Notes: a model not told the origin generated them from the letters alone. A DNA stretch of 64,000 nucleotides from Phytoactinopolyspora halotolerans (GCF_010550675.1 NZ_JAAGOA010000015.1:124001-188000); one strand, 5' to 3'. Positions 10,791 to 19,430 are shown, counted from the stretch's first letter. Program-made: numbers and translations.

Positions 10791-11177
10791 GTGAGCGAAC
10801 CGCAAGCCGCCACAGGAGATCTTGTGGAGCTGAGCGTGCCCGCGTCGAGCGCGTACCTTGCGGTGTTGCGCACCACGTCGGCGGGCCTAGGTGCGCGCCT
10901 TGGGCTTACGCTGGACGATATCGAGGATCTCCGGATCGCTGTGGACGAGGCCTGCGCGATGCTGCTTCCCATCGCCGAACCCGGCGCCAACCTGCAATGC
11001 CGCTTCGAGCTGCAGAACGATGCGCTCGAGGTGCACGTGTCGGTCGCCGCCTCCCGCTCAGAGCTACCCGGCCCGGACAGCTTCGCCTGGACGGTCCTGT
11101 CGGCGCTGGCCGGAGACGTGCGCTCGTCGGCGACCGGCGACGGAGTCGTCATCATGCTGCGCAAGGAGCGGGGCTGA
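10791..11177 (+). CDS. RsbW-like anti-sigma factor with HATPase domain
   Basis: A 128-residue protein of the serine-kinase/anti-sigma ATPase type (HATPase_c_2). The region LTLDDIEDLRIAVDEACAML near residues 38-57 matches the N-box helix, and GDGVVIMLRKE near 120 closes the fold. It should bind the sigma factor encoded six bases downstream and hold it inactive, as RsbW does for SigB/SigF. No anti-anti-sigma partner is adjacent. The GTG at 10791 is chosen for the AGGAGG at 10781-10786; the open frame to 10677 lacks a ribosome site. The canonical Asn of the N-box is not obvious, so kinase activity is uncertain. Confidence 0.87.
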   Translation: MSEPQAATGDLVELSVPASSAYLAVLRTTSAGLGARLGLTLDDIEDLRIAVDEACAMLLPIAEPGANLQCRFELQNDALEVHVSVAASRSELPGPDSFAWTVLSALAGDVRSSATGDGVVIMLRKERG

Positions 11178-11183
11178 CCGGCG

Positions 11184-11972
11184 GTGGAGCAGACCACCAT
11201 CGACCGCGACGAGAGCCGGGAGCTGCTGTTCAAGCTCGCCGGCCTCGGTCCAGACGACCCGGAGCGCCTGCAGACGCGGAATCGGCTCACCACCTTGCAT
11301 CTGCCGCTCGCCGAGCACCTGGCCCGGCGATTCTCCGGGCGCGGGGAACCGTACGAGGATCTGGTCCAGGTGGCGACGATCGGTCTGATCAAGTCGCTCG
11401 ACCGCTATGATCCGCGGCGCGGCGTCGAGTTCTCCACCTACGCCACGCCGACGATCCTCGGCGAGATCAAACGGTGGTTCCGGGACAAGGGCTGGGCCGT
11501 GCGCGTGCCGCGGCGGCTGCAGGAGCTACGCCTGTCGATCAGCTCCGTCACCACGGAGCTCACCCACGCGCTCGGCAGATCGCCGACGGTCAGCGAGCTG
11601 GCGGCGGCGCTGAACATCGGCGAGGACGCGGTCTTGGAGGCGTTGGAGTCGGCGACGGCGTACAGCGCGGTGTCCCTGGACGCCCCCGAACCGGGGCTGG
11701 ATCAGGACGGTGCCGCGCCGCTGGAGGCGATCGGCCACGAAGACAAGGCCCTGGAGGGCGTGGAGAACCGGGAGGCGGTCAGCCGGATCCTGGCCGGGCT
11801 GCCCGACCGGGAGCGCCGGATCATCGTGCTCCGCTTCTTCCGGGGCATGACCCAGTCGCAGATCGCCGACGAACTCGGGATCTCCCAGATGCACGTCTCG
11901 CGGCTCCTATCACGCACGCTGGCGCATCTGCGCCGCACCCTCACCGCAGACCCCGGCGAGCCGTCGCAGTAG
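11184..11972 (+). CDS. SigB/SigF/SigG-type RNA polymerase sigma factor
   Basis: A 262-residue group-3 sigma factor. Region 2 runs at about 30-110 with the promoter-melting block GVEFSTYATPTILGEIKRWFRDKGW. Region 3 lies at about 115-175 (RRLQELRLSI, ALGRSPTVSELA). Region 4 lies at about 205-255, with the helix-turn-helix MTQSQIADELGISQMHVSRLL. This is the actinobacterial general-stress SigF class. It sits six bases behind the RsbW-like anti-sigma gene and is probably coupled to it; no strong ribosome site precedes the GTG at 11184. Confidence 0.94.
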   Translation: MEQTTIDRDESRELLFKLAGLGPDDPERLQTRNRLTTLHLPLAEHLARRFSGRGEPYEDLVQVATIGLIKSLDRYDPRRGVEFSTYATPTILGEIKRWFRDKGWAVRVPRRLQELRLSISSVTTELTHALGRSPTVSELAAALNIGEDAVLEALESATAYSAVSLDAPEPGLDQDGAAPLEAIGHEDKALEGVENREAVSRILAGLPDRERRIIVLRFFRGMTQSQIADELGISQMHVSRLLSRTLAHLRRTLTADPGEPSQ

Positions 11973-11992
11973 TCCGCCTTAAAGTGGTGCAT

Positions 11993-12916
11993 ATGCGAGC
12001 ACTTGTCGTGGTCAACCCCAACGCTACGACCACGTCGGAGCGCACTCGCGATGTGCTGCTGTCAGCCCTGGGCAACGACATGGACCTCGACGTGGTCGCG
12101 ACCACTCACCGAGACCATGCGACGGACCTCGGCCGCCAGGCGCGGGAGAAGCGGTTCGAGCTCGTCGTCGCCGTCGGCGGTGACGGCACCATCAACGAAC
12201 TGGTCAACGGCGTGCTGGACGGCGGCGGCGACGGCGACTTGCCGGACCTCGCCATCGTGCCGGGCGGCAGCACCAACGTTCTCGCCCGCAATCTGGGCAT
12301 ACCAGAGAATCCGGTGGAGGCGACCGGCCTGTTGCTGGACGCACTCCGCACCGGCCGGCGGCATCCGCTCGGACTCGGTCGCCTGGACCAGCGCTACTTC
12401 ACTTTCGCCGCCGGCTTCGGGCTGGACGCCGACGTTATCCGCGCGGTCGAGGAGGCGCGCACGGCGGGACGCAAAGCCACCCCCGCGCTGTACGTGCGCA
12501 CAGCACTGCGCCGGTATTTCGCGCAGCGGAACCGCCGTCACGGCAGCATCACCTTGGAGGCTCCCGGCATCGACCCGGTCACCGGCGTGGCCGTGGCCAT
12601 CATCAGCAACTGCTCGCCCTGGACCTACCTGGGCAACCTGCCGTTGCGGCCGACGCCGCAGGCCGATTTCAATGCCGGCCTGGACGTCTTCGGGCTGACC
12701 AGTCTCGGCCTCCTGCCGACACTGTCGTCGGTTGCACAGATGGCGACCCGGCACAACGGCACCCGCGGCCGACGGGTGGTCACGCTGCACAACCAGGCCA
12801 CACTCACACTGCGATCACCGGTTCCGTTGCCTGCCCAGGTCGACGGGGACTACATCGGCGAACGCGAGACCATCACGCTGACATCGATCCCGGACGCCGT
12901 CCGCGTGGCATTTTGA
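11993..12916 (+). CDS. Diacylglycerol/sphingosine-type lipid kinase (DagK/YegS family)
   Basis: A 307-residue member of the diacylglycerol kinase catalytic family. It begins MRALVVVNPNAT and has the nucleotide-binding VVAVGGDGTINELVNG near residue 60 and PGGSTNVLARNLG near 97. The C-terminal beta domain ends with a VDGDYIGERE motif near 280. It should phosphorylate diacylglycerol or a related lipid at the inner membrane face. The ATG at 11993 fits the family start. It follows the sigma gene by 20 bases, so co-transcription is possible. Confidence 0.92.
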   Translation: MRALVVVNPNATTTSERTRDVLLSALGNDMDLDVVATTHRDHATDLGRQAREKRFELVVAVGGDGTINELVNGVLDGGGDGDLPDLAIVPGGSTNVLARNLGIPENPVEATGLLLDALRTGRRHPLGLGRLDQRYFTFAAGFGLDADVIRAVEEARTAGRKATPALYVRTALRRYFAQRNRRHGSITLEAPGIDPVTGVAVAIISNCSPWTYLGNLPLRPTPQADFNAGLDVFGLTSLGLLPTLSSVAQMATRHNGTRGRRVVTLHNQATLTLRSPVPLPAQVDGDYIGERETITLTSIPDAVRVAF

Positions 12917-13264
12917 GCGCGCAACGTCTGGCGCTGAGGCGCTCCCGAGGCACGAGCGAGAGCGTAGGCTTATGTCCGCTTTTGCCATGATTCGTGCGGT
13001 TATTGTGACGGACGCTACATGAACTTTGATGAGACGGAACACACAAAGCCCTTGTACACGCGTCACGAACTTGTCACCCTTGTACTGCCACATGGTTACC
13101 GGCATGCGAAAGACGTGGGCCGGGTAGTCATTGTGGTGAACTGAGACTCCCCCCTGGCTGACAGCCGGGCGGAGGTTGTCGACAGTTCGTGAATGAATTC
13201 ACGTAATGCCACGCATCGGACAGAAACGCTGTCAGATGCCATCATACGAGGAGCTGTGAGACCC
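12917..13264. promoter_or_regulatory. Intergenic leader region of whiB1
   Basis: About 350 bases between the lipid kinase gene and whiB1 with no coding signal. It is less GC-rich than its surroundings (around 12965-13100), which suits a promoter. A short hairpin (13153-13159 with 13163-13169, one G-T pair, three-base loop) lies about 95 bases before the whiB1 start. A GAGGAGCTG ribosome-site-like stretch precedes the ATG. I could not assign -35/-10 boxes or a CRP site with confidence. Confidence 0.45.
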
Positions 13265-13516
13265 ATGGACTGGCGCCACCGTGCCGCCTGTCGCGACGAG
13301 GACCCGGAGCTGTTCTTCCCGATCGGGAACACCGGGCCTGCGTTGCTGCAGATCGAGGAAGCCAAGGCGGTCTGCCGACGGTGCAACGTCCGCGAGGAGT
13401 GCCTGCGCTGGGCGCTCGAGAGCGGACAGGATGCCGGCGTATGGGGCGGGCTGTCCGAAGATGAGCGTCGCGCTCTGAAGCGTCGCAACGCCCGCGCCCG
13501 TGCCCGCGCGTACTGA
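13265..13516 (+). CDS. whiB1: WhiB-family iron-sulfur transcription factor, WhiB1-like
   Basis: An 83-residue WhiB protein with the four cluster cysteines C9, C37, C40 and C46, the GVWGG turn at 58-62, and a basic Arg/Ala tail. The start MDWRHRAACRDEDPELFFP and the SEDERRALKRRNAR tail closely match M. tuberculosis WhiB1 as I remember it. WhiB1 carries an NO-sensitive [4Fe-4S] cluster, binds the housekeeping sigma factor and is essential there. The ATG at 13265 is preferred over upstream in-frame starts because it gives the canonical family start. It neighbours pdtaS as in mycobacteria. Confidence 0.93.
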   Translation: MDWRHRAACRDEDPELFFPIGNTGPALLQIEEAKAVCRRCNVREECLRWALESGQDAGVWGGLSEDERRALKRRNARARARAY

Positions 13517-13534
13517 CCACGACCACCGAGAACG

Positions 13535-15025
13535 CTAGCCACTGACGTTCATCTGCCCGCGCTGATCCGGCGCGGGCAGGTCTAGTGTGACCCGCGTCCC
13601 GCCACCCGGCCGGTCGCTGATCTCGATCGTCCCGCCTAGCTCACCCACAACCAGCGTCCGAACGATCTGCAGCCCCAGATTGCCGGACGTGTCGGGCACG
13701 AATCCGGCCGGCAGCCCCACGCCGTCGTCCTCGACAACGATCCTCAGCCGCCCGGCCAGCCGGCTGGCGGCCAGTTCGACCAGCCCCGGGCGGCCCTCGA
13801 GACCGTGCTCGACGGCATTCTGCAAGATCTCGGTCAGCGCCATCGCCAGCGGCGTCGCGATGTTGGCCGACAGCACGCCGAACGAGCCGCTGCGCTTGCC
13901 GCGCGCCGTGGGTTCCGCCGTCGCGACCTCGCCGACCATGGCCAGCAGTCGGTCCGCGACGTCGTCGAAGTCGACCGTGTCGTCGACGGTCTGCGAGAGT
14001 GTCTCGTGTACGACGGCGATCGTGCCGACCCGGCGCACCGCCTCCACCAGCGCCGCACGCCCCTCGGGGGCATCGATCCGGCGGGCCTGCAGCCGCAACA
14101 GCGCAGCGACGGTCTGCAGGTTGTTCTTCACCCGGTGGTGGATCTCCCGGATGGTGGCGTCCTTCGTCAGCAGTTCACGCTCGCGCCGCCGCACCTCGGT
14201 GACGTCCCGGCAGAGGATGAGCGCACCCGTGTATCGCCCACCCGGATCGAGCGGGATGGTCCGCACCGTCATCACGGTGCCGTTGCCCTCGATCTCGGTG
14301 CGGACGTGTTGCCGCCCCGCGATCAGCGCGTCCAGCGACTCGTCGACCGCACCCTCCCGCGGCGCCAGTGCCGCCGTCGCCTTACCGAAGTGCTGTCCGA
14401 CCAGGTCGGCCGTCAGCCCCAGCCGCCGGTACACCGACATCGCGTTCGGGCTCGCATAACGGACGATCCCGTCGGCGTCGACCCGGACGAACCCATCGCC
14501 GACGCGCGGCGCGCCCCGCCGGCCCATATCGGTCCGGCGGGCATGCGGAAACCGGCCCTCCACGATCAGCTTGGCCAGATCGCCGGCGGACTCCAGGTAC
14601 GCAAGTTCGAGCCGGCTCGGAGTCCGGACCGAGACCAGGTTGGTGTGCCGGCCGATCACGGCGATGATCCGATCGCGTCGCCGCACCGGGATCAGCTCCA
14701 CCCGCACGGGCACGTCGTCCCACCATTCCGGGTCGCCCTCACGCTTGATCGCGCCCTCGGCGTAGGCGGCGTCGATCAACGGCTTTCGCCCCTTGGGCAG
14801 GAACGTGCCGACCAGATCTTCGACGTATGCCGTGGGGCCAGTGGTCGGGCGCATCTGCGCGACCGCCCAGTACCCGGTGTCCTCGCGATCGGGCACCCAC
14901 AGCACCAGATCGGCGAACGACAGATCCGCCATCATCTGCCAGTCTGCAACCAGCGAGTGCAACCACTCCAGCTCGGCTTCGGTCAGATCGGTATGGCTAT
15001 GGACGACATCGTTCAACGACGGCAC
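13535..15025 (-). CDS. pdtaS: Two-component sensor histidine kinase, PdtaS-like
   Basis: A 496-residue soluble kinase with GAF-like, PAS, HisKA_2 and HATPase_c domains. The N-terminus (SLNDVVHSHTDLTEAELEWLH) and first 150 residues match the PdtaS sensory region. The PAS domain covers about 180-290. The phospho-acceptor box REIHHRVKNNLQTV is near 305, and the ATP site includes NAVEHG and DDGVGLP. There is no transmembrane helix. PdtaS in mycobacteria phosphorylates the RNA-binding antiterminator PdtaR, which is not in this window. The GTG at 15025 has a GGGAGG upstream. It is convergent with whiB1, the same arrangement as Rv3219/Rv3220c. Confidence 0.92.
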   Translation of the reverse strand: MPSLNDVVHSHTDLTEAELEWLHSLVADWQMMADLSFADLVLWVPDREDTGYWAVAQMRPTTGPTAYVEDLVGTFLPKGRKPLIDAAYAEGAIKREGDPEWWDDVPVRVELIPVRRRDRIIAVIGRHTNLVSVRTPSRLELAYLESAGDLAKLIVEGRFPHARRTDMGRRGAPRVGDGFVRVDADGIVRYASPNAMSVYRRLGLTADLVGQHFGKATAALAPREGAVDESLDALIAGRQHVRTEIEGNGTVMTVRTIPLDPGGRYTGALILCRDVTEVRRRERELLTKDATIREIHHRVKNNLQTVAALLRLQARRIDAPEGRAALVEAVRRVGTIAVVHETLSQTVDDTVDFDDVADRLLAMVGEVATAEPTARGKRSGSFGVLSANIATPLAMALTEILQNAVEHGLEGRPGLVELAASRLAGRLRIVVEDDGVGLPAGFVPDTSGNLGLQIVRTLVVGELGGTIEISDRPGGGTRVTLDLPAPDQRGQMNVSG

Positions 15026-15171
15026 GCCACGAGCGTACCTCCCACGCGTGCGCCGACCCTTCCTCGCGTCCCCCGGCCGGGCGGGCGTCAAGTCCCCGCG
15101 GACCGGCGTTATCGATCTGAAGCCGGACCTCCCCTCGTCAAGATGAGGGTGGATCTGGGAAGATTCTGTCC

Positions 15172-16092
15172 GTGCAGAGGTCGTCGTACTGGGAACGGGT
15201 CGTCGCCGAGGGCTACCGCGTACCCCAGGGCGAAGCGCTCGATGAATTGACCACCGAACTCGTCGCCATGCTGGGTGAACGAGACCCGCATGTCCGGGAG
15301 GACATCGCGTATTCGGTACTGCACACCTGGATCTCCGAGGGCGTCTATGATCACCTGCTCGGCGGACTGGGCGATGGGCTCGCCTATGGGCTGCGGGACA
15401 GCGGAGGCGCCGACGATCTCCAGGCCGTGCTGCGGCGGTCCTATTCCGCGCTGACCCTGGGCGCCGTCGTCGCTCGTGACAACCTGATCTACAGCCTGTC
15501 CCCCACCGTCGTGCTCACCTGGGCGGATTACGCCGTCGCATGGTTTCTTTCCGAGAAGGACCTGCGCGGCTGGGTTCCGGAGGTGGGGTGGGTGCACGCC
15601 ATCACCCATGGCGCGGATCTGATCGCGACGTTGACCGCTTCCCGCCATCTCGGCACCGACGAACTCACCGTGCTGCTGGATGTGATCGCCGAGCGTCTGC
15701 TGAAGCCCGCTGATCGCCGCTTCGACGGCCTGGAGGATCAGCGGCTGGCGTTCGCGACGATGTCCCTGCTCCACCGCGACCTGGTGCCGACCGAGACCCT
15801 GGAGGCGTGGCTGGAACGGCTGGCCGAGCGCATCGCCGATTCCGAGCCGCCGACCAGCCCGGAGTCGCCGAACCGGGCCAACATCACGGCGTATCTGCGG
15901 GCCCTGCATCTTCAGCTGCTCCTCGGGGTGCACGGAACACCGGCCCAAGATGCCTCGGCCACGCCCCACACGCCGCCGGCGGCTCGCTCAGATCTGCTGA
16001 TCGCGCTGCAGAACGCACTGCGGGCCGGCTCCCCCTGGCTGTACCGGCAGGCCGTTCCGCTCTCCCCACCCCCTCCGCGACCGACGCGCTGA
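15172..16092 (+). CDS. DUF2785 family protein
   Basis: A 306-residue soluble, largely helical protein. It begins SSYWERVVAEGYRVPQGEALDEL and contains LREDIAYSVLHTWI-like and YSALTLGAVVARDN segments plus GWVHAITHGADL near residue 140. From memory this is the DUF2785 family, known in Bacillus and actinobacteria and of unknown function. The tail after about 250 is Pro-rich and probably disordered. The GTG at 15172 follows a weak GGGAAGA. It is a single gene between pdtaS (divergent) and the GlxA-type regulator (convergent). Confidence 0.8.
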   Translation: MQRSSYWERVVAEGYRVPQGEALDELTTELVAMLGERDPHVREDIAYSVLHTWISEGVYDHLLGGLGDGLAYGLRDSGGADDLQAVLRRSYSALTLGAVVARDNLIYSLSPTVVLTWADYAVAWFLSEKDLRGWVPEVGWVHAITHGADLIATLTASRHLGTDELTVLLDVIAERLLKPADRRFDGLEDQRLAFATMSLLHRDLVPTETLEAWLERLAERIADSEPPTSPESPNRANITAYLRALHLQLLLGVHGTPAQDASATPHTPPAARSDLLIALQNALRAGSPWLYRQAVPLSPPPPRPTR

Positions 16093-16111
16093 GCTGCCCG
16101 GGCAGCATGGC

Positions 16112-17083
16112 TCAGCCGGTTCGATACCGGAATGTCGCCCGATAGGCATGCGGAGTGGTGCCGAGACGGCGTCCGAAGTGGTGCCGTAGCGCAGCTGCGG
16201 TGCCGAATCCGGTGGCGGAGGCGATCGCGTCGATGGTGTCGTCGCCGCGTTCCAGCATCCGTTGGGCAGCGGCCACCCGGCGTCCGAGCAGCCAGTCGTA
16301 CGGGGTGGTGCCGGTCTCGGCGCGGAAGCGGCGGGCGAAGGTCCGCGGCGACATGGCCGCCATCGCCGCCAGACCGTCGATGGTCATCTCCTCCGCCAGG
16401 TGCACTTCCATGTAGTCGAGTACACCAGCGAGCGTCTGCGCAGGCGTCGGACGTACCGGAGCCTCCACGAACTGAGCCTGTCCCCCGTCGCGGTGCGGTG
16501 GCACGACCATCCGGCGGGCCACCGTGCTGGCTGCCTCGGCGCCGAACTCCTTGCGCCACAGGTGCAGGCATGCGTCCAGGCCGGCCGCCGTGCCCGCACT
16601 GGTGATCACCGGGTCCTCGTCCACGTAGAGCACGTCGGGATCGACTTTGGCGGCGGGGAAGCGCTCGGCCAGTTCATCGGCGTACAGCCAATGCGTCGTG
16701 CACCGCCGGCCGTCCAACAGGCCGGCATGCCCCAGCACGAACGCGCCGGAGCAGACCGAGAGCACCCGCGCTCCGCGATCGACCGCGTCCCGTAAGGCGG
16801 ACAGCACCCTTTCCGCGAACACTTCCGGGTAGACGTCCATGAGGTTTCTCGGCACGGCCGGAATGCCGATCAGATCGGCTTCCCGCAACGGGCTCAAGTC
16901 ATGCGGCACCATCAGGTCGAACCCCATCGAGGTCCGCACCGGACCAGGCTCGGCGGCGCAGACCTTGAAGTCGAAAGACGGCAGGCCCTGTGCGGATCGG
17001 TCGATACCGAAACTCTCACAGAGCACACCCAGCTCGAACGGCGCGACGCCATCGAAGGCCACGACCGCGACTTTTCGCAGCAT
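16112..17083 (-). CDS. GlxA-type AraC-family transcriptional regulator with DJ-1/PfpI domain
   Basis: A 323-residue regulator. The N-terminal DJ-1/PfpI amidotransferase-like sensor spans about 1-190, with the SVCSGAFVLGHAGLLDGRRCTTHW elbow holding a Cys near 110. The C-terminal AraC DNA-binding domain spans about 220-320 (MTIDGLAAMAAMSPRTFARRFRAETG and TGFGTAAALRHHFGRRLGTTPHAYR). Such regulators respond to small metabolites, often amines or nitrogen compounds. It is transcribed away from a small membrane-protein gene, and the 93 bases between carry repeated TGGCAGGA elements, which are candidate operators. Confidence 0.92.
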   Translation of the reverse strand: MLRKVAVVAFDGVAPFELGVLCESFGIDRSAQGLPSFDFKVCAAEPGPVRTSMGFDLMVPHDLSPLREADLIGIPAVPRNLMDVYPEVFAERVLSALRDAVDRGARVLSVCSGAFVLGHAGLLDGRRCTTHWLYADELAERFPAAKVDPDVLYVDEDPVITSAGTAAGLDACLHLWRKEFGAEAASTVARRMVVPPHRDGGQAQFVEAPVRPTPAQTLAGVLDYMEVHLAEEMTIDGLAAMAAMSPRTFARRFRAETGTTPYDWLLGRRVAAAQRMLERGDDTIDAIASATGFGTAAALRHHFGRRLGTTPHAYRATFRYRTG

Positions 17084-17103
17084 TCGCCCATTCTGTCAGG
17101 AAG

Positions 17104-17151
17104 TTGGCAGGAAGTCGATGCCTGATGACTGTCCTGCCACTGTTGGCAGGA
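17104..17151. promoter_or_regulatory. Candidate operator with three TGGCAGGA elements
   Basis: In the divergent region, TGGCAGGA occurs at 17105-17112 and 17144-17151 and inverted at 17132-17139. The last two form a perfect 8-bp palindrome around four bases. A partial copy lies near 17093. The likely binder is the adjacent GlxA-type regulator; this is inference from position. Confidence 0.5.
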
Positions 17152-17176
17152 TCATGATGAGAGAAGACTTACTGCC

Positions 17177-17341
17177 ATGCCTCAACTCGTCGTCCTTCTC
17201 GCACTACTGATCGTTGCCCTCGCCTGGCTGATCCGCCAGGCGCGCAACGACGGCGGGCCTCGTCCCGCACCGCGGCGGCACCAGGATGAGTGGTCCTCCG
17301 ACCTTCCCAGCCACCCCTACACCCACAAGATCCAGCCCTGA
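17177..17341 (+). CDS. Small single-pass membrane protein, unknown
   Basis: A 54-codon frame encoding MPQLVVLLALLIVALAWLIR, one strongly hydrophobic helix at residues 3-19, followed by a positively charged, then polar and Pro/His-rich tail ending HKIQP. This is the look of a short inner-membrane protein with an N-out or signal-anchor helix. A purine-rich GAGAGAAG lies 9-16 bases upstream of the ATG. It is divergent from the GlxA-type regulator across the TGGCAGGA repeats, so it may be that regulator's target. I recognise no family. Confidence 0.5.
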   Translation: MPQLVVLLALLIVALAWLIRQARNDGGPRPAPRRHQDEWSSDLPSHPYTHKIQP

Positions 17342-17395
17342 TCCGAAGAGATCATCAACCGCCGGCCGCGACCATGGCGGGCCACCGGTCGGTGA

Positions 17396-17614
17396 TCACG
17401 AGGAGAGTACGACGAGAATGTCCCCCTCCTGGACGACGTCCCCTGCGGCCACCTTCACGTCGGTCACCACACCGCCGCTCTCGGCCAGAACCGGAATCTC
17501 CATCTTCATCGATTCCAGGATGAGCAGAGTGCCGCCGGCGTCGATACGGTCGCCCTCGGACACCACCACGGAATGCACGTTCGCCACCATCTCGGCGGCC
17601 ACCTGCTCAACCAC
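17396..17614 (-). CDS. Biotin/lipoyl attachment domain protein (biotinyl carrier, TB7.3-like)
   Basis: A 72-residue single biotinyl domain with the biotinylated Lys at position 37 in ESMKMEIPV. It closely resembles M. tuberculosis Rv3221c (TB7.3), a small biotinylated protein encoded next to pdtaS there. It probably acts as a biotin carboxyl carrier for an acyl-CoA carboxylase; the partner is not local. The GTG start at 17614 is preceded by AAGGAG eight bases away. In this genome the DUF2785, GlxA-type and small-protein genes separate it from pdtaS. Confidence 0.92.
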   Translation of the reverse strand: MVEQVAAEMVANVHSVVVSEGDRIDAGGTLLILESMKMEIPVLAESGGVVTDVKVAAGDVVQEGDILVVLSS

Positions 17615-17733
17615 GTGACGTTCTCCTTACGTTGATCCGAGCGGCGATGTTCACCCTACGCTGCGCCTCTCGCGCCTCGACGTCGTCGCCGTACGGGCGT
17701 GGCAACCACAAGATGCCACCTATTGCGGCCAGT

Positions 17734-18546
17734 ATGAATAACGTGGTCCTCATTGTGCTCGCACTGGCAGCCGGCCTCACCGTCGGCTACGTCAAGGGCG
17801 GGCGCCTGCGCCGGTTGGCCGAGCCGCCGCCGGCGCGCAACCGTTTGCTCCTGACCGCGCTCGGCCTCTACGTCATCGCGGTCTTCGCGAGCTGGGCCTG
17901 GGAGACGGCCCTGGCCCTGCTGTCCGGCCTGGCGTGGCTGGTGGTGGCGTTCTACGCATGGGTGAACCGATGGGCTCCCGGCGCCAGACTGATCGCGCTC
18001 GGCATCTGCGCCAACGCATTGGTCCTCATCGTCAACGGTGCTGTGCCGGTCGCCGAGACGGCGGCCGCCCGGGCCGGAGCCGAGACCGCGACGGCCGACA
18101 CCGAGAATGCCGAACCGGCCGACGATTCCACCCGCCTGAGCTGGCTGGGCAAGAACATCCCGATCGCGTTTCCGCCGCGCCCCGAGGTGGCCAGCCCAGG
18201 CGACCTCGCCATCGCCGCAGGGCTCGCCACCTTCCTCGCCACCGGGATGCTCGGACACCGCCCGCTCAGCAACGCGCTACCCGACCGGCGCCGCGCCCGG
18301 TACCCGGAGGATCAGGCGGACGAGCCGGAACCGATCGATGATCAACCAGCGGACACCACGGACACGGACGGGCCCGTCCACACCACGGCCCACGACGCCG
18401 CCACCGGCCAGGCCACCCGCGCCAGCAGCACACATGGGCGAGTCCAGCACATCCATGCGACAATGAGGCGCCGGGAGAAGGGCGATATCGCCCCCACCCA
18501 GCATTCTGAACGCAGTGGAAACGACCTAAGGAGTGGTCATGGGTAA
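17734..18546 (+). CDS. DUF5317-like multi-pass membrane protein
   Basis: A 270-residue membrane protein. Hydrophobic helices lie at about 2-17, 38-55, 58-75 and 85-105, and the block VASPGDLAIAAGLATFLATGML lies near 155-175. From memory this layout and the GDLAIAAG motif match DUF5317, a family without known function. The last 90 residues are charged, Asp/Thr/His-rich and likely disordered. The ATG at 17734 places the first helix at the N-terminus; the 34 codons upstream are basic and unlike the family. Its 3' end overlaps the bL37 gene by eight bases. Confidence 0.72.
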   Translation: MNNVVLIVLALAAGLTVGYVKGGRLRRLAEPPPARNRLLLTALGLYVIAVFASWAWETALALLSGLAWLVVAFYAWVNRWAPGARLIALGICANALVLIVNGAVPVAETAAARAGAETATADTENAEPADDSTRLSWLGKNIPIAFPPRPEVASPGDLAIAAGLATFLATGMLGHRPLSNALPDRRRARYPEDQADEPEPIDDQPADTTDTDGPVHTTAHDAATGQATRASSTHGRVQHIHATMRRREKGDIAPTQHSERSGNDLRSGHG

Positions 18547-18613
18547 GCGGGCGCGCAAGCGCAAGGGCCGCAAGAAGAACGCCGCCAACCACGGCAAGCG
18601 CCCCAACGCGTGA
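18539..18613 (+). CDS. 50S ribosomal protein bL37
   Basis: A 24-residue very basic protein, MGKRARKRKGRKK followed by NAANHGKRPNA. The NHGKRPNA tail is the hallmark, as I recall it, of bL37, the actinobacteria-specific large-subunit protein seen in mycobacterial ribosome structures. AAGGAG sits six bases before the ATG. The gene starts inside the last three codons of the upstream membrane-protein gene, so expression may be coupled. It is easily missed by gene finders because of its size. Confidence 0.85.
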   Translation: MGKRARKRKGRKKNAANHGKRPNA

Positions 18614-18623
18614 CACATCGCAG

Positions 18624-19430
18624 CTAGCGAGCTACGCCGGATCGCGGGCCGAGGCACATGCCACCGGCCCCATCCGGCAGCTCCGCTGCATACTCCTCCG
18701 AATCGCACGCCGGCTCGTACCCGAGTTCTCGCCTCGCGTTGTCGATGCTGTACCTCGCCCGAGTGTTGGCCGAAACCCCGAAGTACGTGCCGTATGCGAC
18801 GTTCGCCGTGAGCGCGGAACGGACGAGCCGCTGAAGATCATCCGGCGCTAGCCAGCCGGGCAGAGCACCAGTGTCCTTCGGGCTCGGCTGACACGCACCG
18901 AGCCGGAGCGCCACGACGCTGACATCGCTCGTCCCGGCGGTCACGTATCCGTACGCCTCCGCGAAGGCCTTCGTCGCGCCGTAGGCACAGCACGGACGCG
19001 CCGGCCACGACGGGTCGACGAGATCGGCGTCGATGAACCCACGATCCCCCAGCCCGCCGACGTCGAGACCGTCGTCACCGCGTACATAGCCACCCATCGC
19101 GTGCACCGAGCTGGCCAGAACGACCTTATGCGCGCCCACGTCGCGCGCCGCGTCAAGTACCTGCACAGCGCCGTCCAGATTGGGTCCGCGCAGCGCGGAC
19201 CACTCGGCCCGCGGGTTCGGATTCGCCGCCAGGTGGACGACGGCATCGACACCCTCCACGGCCGAACGGACGAAATCGGGATCCGTGAGGTCACCGACTG
19301 CCGTCTGTGCACCCTGCCATCCGGAAACCTCGCGCACGTCGACGGCGCGAACGTCATATCCATCCAGGCCGGGCGCGAGCATACGGGCGACGCCGCCGGC
19401 CGCCCCGGTGACGAGAAGACGAGAGATCAC
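18624..19430 (-). CDS. Uronate dehydrogenase-like NAD-dependent epimerase/dehydratase family enzyme
   Basis: A 268-residue extended SDR. The Rossmann start is RLLVTGAAGGVARML at residues 4-18, the Ser of ASSVHAMGGY is near 108, and the catalytic YGATK motif is near 145. The later blocks RLGACQPSPKD and GVSANTRARYSIDNARRELGY match the uronate dehydrogenase group, which oxidises glucuronate or galacturonate to the aldarolactone. The GTG at 19430 is preceded by GATGGGGGC. The substrate is inferred from family resemblance. It is convergent with bL37. A DgoD-like dehydratase 2.5 kb away could suggest a sugar-acid theme, but they are not in one operon. Confidence 0.82.
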   Translation of the reverse strand: MISRLLVTGAAGGVARMLAPGLDGYDVRAVDVREVSGWQGAQTAVGDLTDPDFVRSAVEGVDAVVHLAANPNPRAEWSALRGPNLDGAVQVLDAARDVGAHKVVLASSVHAMGGYVRGDDGLDVGGLGDRGFIDADLVDPSWPARPCCAYGATKAFAEAYGYVTAGTSDVSVVALRLGACQPSPKDTGALPGWLAPDDLQRLVRSALTANVAYGTYFGVSANTRARYSIDNARRELGYEPACDSEEYAAELPDGAGGMCLGPRSGVAR

